A stretch of 40,145 bases of DNA from positions 1-40,145 of the forward strand of contig NZ_LMTZ01000007.1 in the NCBI RefSeq assembly GCF_001456025.1, in the 5' to 3' direction. How positions within the stretch are numbered: the first letter of the stretch is position 1; the number at the start of each line of letters is the position of its first letter. Below the pieces are notes generated by a model, which saw nothing but the letters and a program-made list of their open reading frames with translations, was not told the origin of the DNA and did not search any database. The stretch is from Mastigocoleus testarum BC008. Lineage in GTDB: Bacteria > Cyanobacteriota > Cyanobacteriia > Cyanobacteriales > Nostocaceae. Shown here piece after piece: positions 34,305-40,145 of this stretch. The position numbers and the translations under genes are program-made.

Positions 34305-36554
34305 TTAACGAATATTGAGAGTGTCTTCAAAGCGTTCTAATTTATCTAATAGATGCATCGTTGTTCTATGAACTTCAATAATTATTTGTTTCTCTTCTTC
34401 AGGGGAGTCTATCAAATTGTTATCTAAGCTGTGAAGAGAATTAAGTATGGAATTAAGGATTTTACGAAATTCGTCGGCAATATCTTTTAATTTTTGCTCT
34501 TTTATATTTGATTTTTGATATCGATTACCGGCTAAGATTGCTTTGAGATTAGTATGTAAATTAACTATATCGTCTAACACATCAATTGTGTTGAAAATTC
34601 GTAATACTGACTTGTATGATTCTTCAATTAACTCTTGACGTTCTTGCTGATTTTCTGCCATACCATCAGACAATAACCCCAAAAAACCGATTGTTGAATT
34701 TAGTCTCGTACGAATTTCGTAAGATAGTCGGATTAAACTTTGACTAGATTTATTACTAAATTCTTTACCCTCGCCAAACTGCATAGAATAAAGTCGGGAG
34801 TAGTAACCATTTTTTTCTAATAGTTCTTCATGATTTCCAGTTTCTACTACTCTTCCTCGATCTAAAACTGCAATTTTATCGGCTTTTTGAACTGTGGATA
34901 AACGATGAGCTATGACCAAAGTAGTGCGATCGCGACTCAAGTCATCAATTGCTTGCTGTACTAAACGTTCTGATACCGTATCTAGGGCGCTAGTAGCTTC
35001 ATCTAAAATTAGTATTTCCGGATCTTGGACTAATGCTCTAGCGATCGCTAATCTTTGTCTTTGACCGCCAGAAAGCATAATACCCCGGTCGCCAATCATT
35101 GTGTCAAAACCTTGAGGAAGTTTACTAATAAACTCATAAGCATTTGCTCGTTTACTAGCGTGAATAATATCTTCTTCTGTAGCTTCCTGTTTACCATAGG
35201 CAATATTATTTCGGACTGAGTCATTAAACAAAAAAGTATCCTGAGATACGACACCCATAATACGACGCAAAGATTGGAGTTCAAACTCTTTTAAGTTTAC
35301 TCCGTCAATTTCGATACTTCCAGATACGGGATCGTAAAATCTGGGTAACAAATCCGCTAAAGTTGATTTACCGGCACCAGAACCACCGACCAAGGCTAAA
35401 GTTGTACCACGTGGCAAATATAAATTAATATCTTCTAGTACTTTCTTATCGTGACCAGGATAAGTAAAGGAAAGTGAATTAAAGTTTATTCCCTTTTTTA
35501 GATCGGTGTAAGGATGGTGACCATCAGGCATGAATGGCTTCAAATCCCGGTTCAAGAAATCGGATGTAATATTTATACTGGCAGATGTATTAGCAAAGTT
35601 ACTGCGAAGTGAATTTAACTGAGAAAGAAATGGTAACATTCGTAGTAAAACTAATAAATAAGTCAGTAATACCGCTGATATTGAATCTATGCTATCGGCA
35701 AAGAAAAATTTACCCAAGAAAACAATTAAAACTAACGCCACAATTCCCGTAAACTCACTTGTTGGAGCAATGGCTTGGGAATATACCTGGGAAATAAAAT
35801 CGGCTTGTTCGCGCTCGCGAATTAACCGGTGAATTTTTTCATATTCTCTATCTTCGTTTGCTGTAGCTTTAACTAGACGAATTCCATTCAAGATTTCTAA
35901 AACAGAAATAGAATAAGCTTTAGATTTTTCTGAAAGTCGAGTACCGAGTTTACGAGAACGAGAAATTGCAATTTGATTAATTAAAGTTACGAAAGAAAGT
36001 AGAAAAGAAGATGCTATTGTCAACTGCCAAGATATTGACAATAAAAATCCAATAAAAACTAAAATAGTAATTGATATTATTACTAATCTGATAGTCGATC
36101 CTAAAGTACTTGCCGCACGAGAAATCTCTACACCTAAACTATTGATTAAATCACCAATTTTCATTTTGGTGTAGTATTCCATATCTATTTTTAACAGTAG
36201 GTCTACACCTTCGGAACGCATATCTGTAGTTAACAAACGCGTTAATCGACTCGATGCTAAAACACTTGTATAATTAGATAGATTCTTGACAAAAATAGTG
36301 AAGATAATTATCCCACCCATAACTAGTCCGCGATAGCTTTCGGGAAGACTATCGAATGGAGTCATAATACCTCTAATCAATGGCGGTAGATTAGTGATTT
36401 CTATGTCTTGACCAACAATTTTAAGAACGATAGGCACAATTAGAGTAGTACCAATTCCATTAAAGAAAGCGCCAAAAAAACCTAGAAATAAAGTGAGGAT
36501 AATCAATCCTGGGTAAGGTCTAGCAAATCTAAAAAGTAGCTTATTGTTCAACAT
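34305..36554 (-). CDS. ABC exporter fused to two tandem HisKA-like pseudo-domains
   Basis: 749 residues; usual half-exporters have about 600. An MsbA-type membrane domain (about 1-320, six segments) and an ATPase domain (about 345-585) are complete: Walker A VGGSGAGKST, signature LSGGQRQRLAIARAL, Walker B ILILDEATSALD and IAHRLST. The extra C-terminus (about 603-749) begins LSYEIRTRLNSTIGFLGLLS, which matches the LSHEIRTPLN dimerisation motif of histidine kinases except that Tyr612 replaces the histidine. A second block, IADEFRKILNSILNSLHSLD, aligns with the first without gaps over 56 residues and has Asp in that place. No kinase ATP-binding domain follows. It probably exports the glycan of this cluster, with the tail as a helical dimerisation or regulatory platform. 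Confidence 0.88.
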   Translation of the reverse strand: MLNNKLLFRFARPYPGLIILTLFLGFFGAFFNGIGTTLIVPIVLKIVGQDIEITNLPPLIRGIMTPFDSLPESYRGLVMGGIIIFTIFVKNLSNYTSVLASSRLTRLLTTDMRSEGVDLLLKIDMEYYTKMKIGDLINSLGVEISRAASTLGSTIRLVIISITILVFIGFLLSISWQLTIASSFLLSFVTLINQIAISRSRKLGTRLSEKSKAYSISVLEILNGIRLVKATANEDREYEKIHRLIREREQADFISQVYSQAIAPTSEFTGIVALVLIVFLGKFFFADSIDSISAVLLTYLLVLLRMLPFLSQLNSLRSNFANTSASINITSDFLNRDLKPFMPDGHHPYTDLKKGINFNSLSFTYPGHDKKVLEDINLYLPRGTTLALVGGSGAGKSTLADLLPRFYDPVSGSIEIDGVNLKEFELQSLRRIMGVVSQDTFLFNDSVRNNIAYGKQEATEEDIIHASKRANAYEFISKLPQGFDTMIGDRGIMLSGGQRQRLAIARALVQDPEILILDEATSALDTVSERLVQQAIDDLSRDRTTLVIAHRLSTVQKADKIAVLDRGRVVETGNHEELLEKNGYYSRLYSMQFGEGKEFSNKSSQSLIRLSYEIRTRLNSTIGFLGLLSDGMAENQQERQELIEESYKSVLRIFNTIDVLDDIVNLHTNLKAILAGNRYQKSNIKEQKLKDIADEFRKILNSILNSLHSLDNNLIDSPEEEKQIIIEVHRTTMHLLDKLERFEDTLNIR

Positions 36555-36667
36555 CGAGGTTGCCGATTTTTATTTTCTATTTGTTAACATTTTTTGCTAA
36601 TTATTTGCCACCCCAAAATTTATTTCGCAAATAATAATTTGACTAAAAGTATAGGAAAATATATAGT

Positions 36668-37843
36668 TTATAAACTAGAAACTATTTGAGATACAGTTGT
36701 GGCCATAGTGTTTAAACTATAATATTTAATACACCTTTCTCTCGCCATTTTCCCACGATGATTAGCTGCCTCTAAATCTTGAAATATTAACTGAATATTC
36801 TCAGCAATTTCTTCTGGAGAGCTAGGATTAATTAGATAACCCGTATCATTCAAAATCGTTGGAATATCTCCTACTCTTGTCGCCAAAATAGGTTTTGCCA
36901 TTGCCATTCCATCGGTCAACTTGAGAGGAAATTGTGCCCAAGCGATCGCAGTATCCCGAGAAGGAACTACAACAACGTGAGCTGCAGAAACTACAGAGGG
37001 CATTTCTTCTACAGATTGTGGTGGTAAAGTAATAATCCACTTACCCCACCGTTCTTTTAATTTTTCATCGTAATTGTCATAAGGATTTCCACCTACTATT
37101 ACCAATCTCAGATCCGGTTCATTTAGTAAATCCAGCGCCATTAAAACATCTTCCAAACCTTTATGAGGTCTAGGTGCGCCAGGAAACATTAAGACGCGAT
37201 AGTCCGAAAGACCATTATTTTCTCGGCTAATTTGAGGATCATATTTGTCTGGATCGAACAAATCAGTGTCTTTACCATTAGGTAAATAATTTCCACCAAA
37301 ACGATTGAGTAGAAATTGAGTATGAGCAACAACCGCATCTGCGTGTTTAATAGAAGACTCCATCCATTTTATGTAAAGAGGATGCTCTGGGTTACGTAAA
37401 GCACCTTCTTGCTTGAGAACATCTCTGGCTAGTTGTTTAAAATTAGGGCGATACTGCCATTCATCACCTCCGTACCAGCTCAATTCCCAATCATCTATAT
37501 CTAAAATGAGTGGACGATGATGAAAAATCTTATCCATTAAGGCTACACCGTAACTTGTGGGTTTTGGTTTCACCGCACAAACAATATCTCCTTTGATTTT
37601 ATTTAAGAGTTTTTTACTAGCACCAAAAAACTCGGGATAATTACAACCTTCAAGATAAAATACAGAGAGGTCATGTGGAGCTTCTGGATAAACATTTTCG
37701 CCAAATAAAAATCCTAAAATTTCTACATCATAATTTAGTTTTTGGAAAACTTTTCCTAGTAAATATGCACGAACGATACCACCTTTACAAAAATTAGGTG
37801 CAAGTATAGAAACTTTTAAGTCAGGTTTTTTATTTTCATTCAT
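36668..37843 (-). CDS. GT4-family glycosyltransferase
   Basis: 391 residues. The GT-B fold is shown by an N-terminal Rossmann start with VSILAPNFCKGGIVRAYLLG, and a C-terminal donor-binding half with VLMFPGAPRPHKGLEDVLMA, VVVVPSRDTAIAWAQFPLKL, TDGMAMAKPILATRVGDIP and the conserved Glu region near SPEEIAENI. GT4 enzymes are retaining transferases for nucleotide sugars. A small insertion with Trp-rich ILDIDDWELSWYGGDEW is notable. It is the first gene of the minus-strand cluster and lies 113 bases upstream of the exporter gene, with an AT-rich promoter region behind it. Confidence 0.9.
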   Translation of the reverse strand: MNENKKPDLKVSILAPNFCKGGIVRAYLLGKVFQKLNYDVEILGFLFGENVYPEAPHDLSVFYLEGCNYPEFFGASKKLLNKIKGDIVCAVKPKPTSYGVALMDKIFHHRPLILDIDDWELSWYGGDEWQYRPNFKQLARDVLKQEGALRNPEHPLYIKWMESSIKHADAVVAHTQFLLNRFGGNYLPNGKDTDLFDPDKYDPQISRENNGLSDYRVLMFPGAPRPHKGLEDVLMALDLLNEPDLRLVIVGGNPYDNYDEKLKERWGKWIITLPPQSVEEMPSVVSAAHVVVVPSRDTAIAWAQFPLKLTDGMAMAKPILATRVGDIPTILNDTGYLINPSSPEEIAENIQLIFQDLEAANHRGKMARERCIKYYSLNTMATTVSQIVSSL

Positions 37844-38597
37844 TGTGGGAAAGTAATTATATTCAAAATGATTTAATTTTTAATAAAATAGCTGATTTTT
37901 TAATATTTGACTTTTAATATTATTGATATTGACTTTATTTCTATTAATTTGTGGAATATAAAATTGCTATGAATATTACAATTTATGGCACTTGTATCAT
38001 TTCAATTTCGATCAGTTTTTATTTCCGAATTAAATAATAAATAATAAATGATATTGATATTAAAAAACATATTAGACATTAAAAATAATTACAATTTATC
38101 TAAATTAATATCAATTTAACTCCTGGCTAATTATTTTCCCATAGCATTTTTACTGATAAATAGCGTTATAAGTGGCTTCTTCACAAAATACATAAGTAAA
38201 ATCACGGTCTTTAGAGAGGTATTGATGAAAATACGTTATAGAATATTGAAATCGCCCTCAAGAGTTTTGAATAGGGCGATGTAAAAATTAACCTAAATCC
38301 CTAGGAAGATACCTTTATACAGAAATTTAGAGCTAAATATTTTTAGCAACAAATAAAATTATTAACAGCAAAGACTATCTCTACATAAATTTTAAGCCGT
38401 ATACTTCAAGTTAACTTAGAGGATAATGTTAAAACTAATATGAAATATGAAATATAATAGTAATTATATTTTAGATAATATAATTACCAAAAATATAACT
38501 ATTAGAATTAAATAGACATACTTCACTTAGTAATTTACGATTTAAAGTCATTAATAATTTAGTCTCCTCATAGTTAATTCAAGTTACAGTCTACTGT
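37844..38597. other. Long AT-rich intergenic region upstream of the glycan cluster
   Basis: About 750 bases with no credible gene. It presumably contains the promoter of the glycan cluster. The only clear structure is the hairpin at 38251-38280. Nothing else was recognised. Confidence 0.55.
38251..38280 (-). terminator. Hairpin, possible terminator for the 74-residue protein gene
   Basis: ATCGCCCT (38251-38258) and AGGGCGAT (38273-38280) form a perfect eight-base-pair stem with a 14-base loop. On the minus strand TTTCAATATTC follows. It is about 320 bases after the small gene at 38598-38822. Confidence 0.4.
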
Positions 38598-38822
38598 TTA
38601 CCAATCAACTAGTTGTAAGCGACCTGTTTGAATGTAATCGAAAATGCGATTAATCTGACGCCGATCTGAATCACTGACTTCTCCATCAATTAGTACTGTA
38701 TAAGTCAGAGCATTATGGTCCTCAGGGCTTATTTTTCCAGTCCTAATGATTCTTTCTACAATTTTTTTTACTGCTACCTCCGCTCGATTATGAAACTTTT
38801 TGTAGTCTGATAAATTATTCAT
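38598..38822 (-). CDS. Small conserved cyanobacterial protein (unknown)
   Basis: 74 residues. The ATG at 38822 is chosen because GGAGG lies three to four bases upstream; a GTG at 38840 would put that site inside the gene. The protein is helical and charged: YKKFHNRAEVAVKKIVERII, then GKISPEDHNALTYTVLIDGE and SDSDRRQINRIFDYIQTGRL, ending in LVDW. The LIDGEVSDSDRRQINRIFD part resembles the acidic helix-loop-helix of TerB-like or EF-hand-like small domains, but the match is weak. I recall similar small proteins in other filamentous cyanobacteria, all unnamed. It stands alone, divergent from gloB. Confidence 0.75.
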   Translation of the reverse strand: MNNLSDYKKFHNRAEVAVKKIVERIIRTGKISPEDHNALTYTVLIDGEVSDSDRRQINRIFDYIQTGRLQLVDW

Positions 38823-39283
38823 ATTCCTCCAGGAAGACACAAATTTTCGTCACAATATTTAGTTGTCTTTAATTTCACAAGACAAATATATAGCTACTTA
38901 AAATAATTAAGTAAACCACTGAAAATAATATTGTGAATATGAGATACCAGAAACTACTGATATCCTGAAAAGATATTTTAAATATGCCAGATATACAAAC
39001 AATATCTCGCGAAATAATACAGTTATAAATTTAACTTTTGATACAGTCGTAATTCCAGAGAATTTTTACTGACGCACTACCATAAATGTTACCATTAGCA
39101 TCTTTATATCAAGTGTAATTACGGTTGAAGTATCTCAACTTGAACTATCTCAAATAGATTTTACCTGGGTATGAGCAATGCTACAGATTAAGGATGTGAA
39201 AATATAAGTTGCTTGTACGCGTGCTATTTATATAAATAAAGAATAAGTCCTAAAATTACTTTTACAGGGTTAGACAAATTATC
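38823..39283. other. Divergent promoter region between the small protein gene and gloB
   Basis: About 460 AT-rich bases without a gene. No clear operator, hairpin or RNA was recognised. The GGAGG ribosome binding site of the small gene lies at its left edge. Confidence 0.5.
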
Positions 39284-40057
39284 ATGCAGATATTTCGTCT
39301 TAAAGCACTTTCAGATAATTATATATTTTTGCTGTACGATTCCCAGAGCAATACTGCTGCTGTTGTCGATCCAGCACAATTAAAACCAGTTTTAGAAAAG
39401 CTGACGGAACTTAAAGCCGAATTAATTGGCATATTTAATACACATCATCATATGGATCATGTGGGTGCTAATCGGCAATTGATGAAGAAATTCCCTAACA
39501 TTACTATTTATGGTGGAGCTGAAGACCGGGGGAGAATACCCGGACAGGATGTGTTTTTACAAGCTGGCGATCGCGTAGAATTTGCTGGTCGAACAGCAGA
39601 AGTATTTTTCGTTCCCGGACATACCCGCGCCCATATAGCTTATTATTTTCCAGCGCAAAAACCAGGAGAAACAGGAGATTTATTCTGTGGGGATACCCTG
39701 TTTGCTGGAGGATGCGGTCGGTTATTTGAAGGGACACCCGCACAAATGGTAGATTCTCTGAGCAAAATTCGTTCTTTACCAGATGATACACGTATTTGGT
39801 GCGCTCACGAATATACACTAAATAATTTGCGGTTTGCGCTTACTGTGGATAAAAATAACCCTGATTTGCAAAACCGTTACGAGCAAGTAAAAGCATCTCG
39901 AGAACGTGGAGAAGCTACTGTTCCATCGATTTTAAGAGTAGAAAAATTGACAAATCCGTTTTTGCGCTGGGAACAGCCAGGATTGCAATTAACCGTAAAT
40001 AGTAGCGATCCTGTAGAAACCTTTGCTCGGGTAAGACAAATGAAAGATAAGTTTTAA
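39284..40057 (+). CDS. gloB: Hydroxyacylglutathione hydrolase (glyoxalase II)
   Basis: 257 residues, the normal length. The metallo-beta-lactamase zinc motif is THHHMDHVG (about residues 52-60), followed by the other ligands in [28 protein letters not shown] and [14 protein letters not shown]. The C-terminal region ([16 protein letters not shown]) is the glutathione-binding helical domain typical of GloB. It hydrolyses S-lactoylglutathione to D-lactate and glutathione, the second step in methylglyoxal removal. AGGG lies about 13 bases before the ATG. Its neighbours are not other glyoxalase genes. Confidence 0.95.
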   Translation: MQIFRLKALSDNYIFLLYDSQSNTAAVVDPAQLKPVLEKLTELKAELIGIFNTHHHMDHVGANRQLMKKFPNITIYGGAEDRGRIPGQDVFLQAGDRVEFAGRTAEVFFVPGHTRAHIAYYFPAQKPGETGDLFCGDTLFAGGCGRLFEGTPAQMVDSLSKIRSLPDDTRIWCAHEYTLNNLRFALTVDKNNPDLQNRYEQVKASRERGEATVPSILRVEKLTNPFLRWEQPGLQLTVNSSDPVETFARVRQMKDKF

Positions 40058-40081
40058 ACGCAATACCCGTGAATGAAATGC

Positions 40082-40145
40082 TCAAGCTGCCTTTGGAACA
40101 ATAATTTCTAAATCTTTTTTCAAATCTCTAATTTCCGATTTATGA
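40082..40145 (-). CDS. Possible C-terminal end of a minus-strand gene cut by the window edge
   Basis: On the minus strand the last 20 codons before a TGA (40082-40084) read HKSEIRDLKKDLEIIVPKAA, open to the window end. The charged heptad-like pattern looks like a genuine coding tail, but it is too short to identify. The frame would converge on gloB. Confidence 0.35.
   Translation of the reverse strand, partial: HKSEIRDLKKDLEIIVPKAA

Noticed and set aside
34305..36554. HepA-type heterocyst envelope polysaccharide exporter
   Set aside because: The exporter class and glycan context fit, but the C-terminal extension is different and no other hep genes are present, so this specific identity cannot be supported.

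Overview
The window is AT-rich DNA from a cyanobacterium, almost certainly a filamentous, heterocyst-forming one of the Nostocales type (Calothrix, Rivularia or Nostoc relatives). The evidence is the many GCGATCGC (HIP1) sites in most genes, heptanucleotide tandem arrays between genes, a HetP-family gene, a gene resembling the beta-carboxysome chaperone CcmS, a comB-type phosphatase, a DUF4912 surface protein, and three tandem copies of a putative glycosyltransferase family known mainly from Nostoc-type genomes. No tRNA, rRNA, CRISPR array or transposase gene was found.

Layout. 1-0.67 kb: a possible gene tail at the left edge, then AT-rich non-coding DNA. 0.67-4.5 kb: a large membrane-anchored protein with a PstS-like domain and a C-terminal DUF4912 domain. 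4.9-8.1 kb: an AraC-type regulator, a RidA-like protein lacking the catalytic arginine, a nucleotidyltransferase-like protein, and a short TPR protein whose stop codon lies in a heptamer array. 8.4-13.2 kb: divergent AAA-GGDEF and PAS-GAF-histidine-kinase genes, both with damaged catalytic motifs. 13.6-15.9 kb: a 64-residue HetP-family protein, a secreted fasciclin protein and a small secreted protein. 16.3-19.3 kb: comB, a BlaI-type repressor with an M56 membrane protease, and the CcmS-like gene. 19.4-22.4 kb: a LysR regulator divergent from a pirin and an Old Yellow Enzyme, with a clear dyad in the shared promoter region. 22.8-27.3 kb: a 1514-residue NACHT-WD40 protein with an N-terminal nuclease-like domain. 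27.7-37.8 kb: a secreted propeller-like lipoprotein, then a minus-strand surface-glycan cluster (GT4, ABC exporter, GT10, three paralogous glycosyltransferases). 38.6-40.1 kb: a small conserved protein and gloB. A possible partial minus-strand gene touches the right edge.

How the genes work together. The minus-strand genes from 37.8 to 29.9 kb read as one synthesis-and-export module for a cell-surface glycan. The exporter is unusual: after its ATPase domain it carries two tandem helical hairpins that resemble histidine-kinase dimerisation domains, without the phospho-accepting histidine. The LysR-pirin-OYE trio looks like a redox or electrophile-response unit.

The best candidates for something undescribed are the nuclease-like/NACHT/14-WD40 protein (a STAND NTPase with the layout of a defence or conflict protein) and the exporter/pseudo-HisKA fusion. 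A recurring theme is signalling or enzyme domains that keep their fold but lose the key residue: SEDKF for GGDEF, Leu for His in the kinase, Tyr and Asp in the exporter, Phe for Asn in the OYE, and Ser for Arg in the RidA-like protein.
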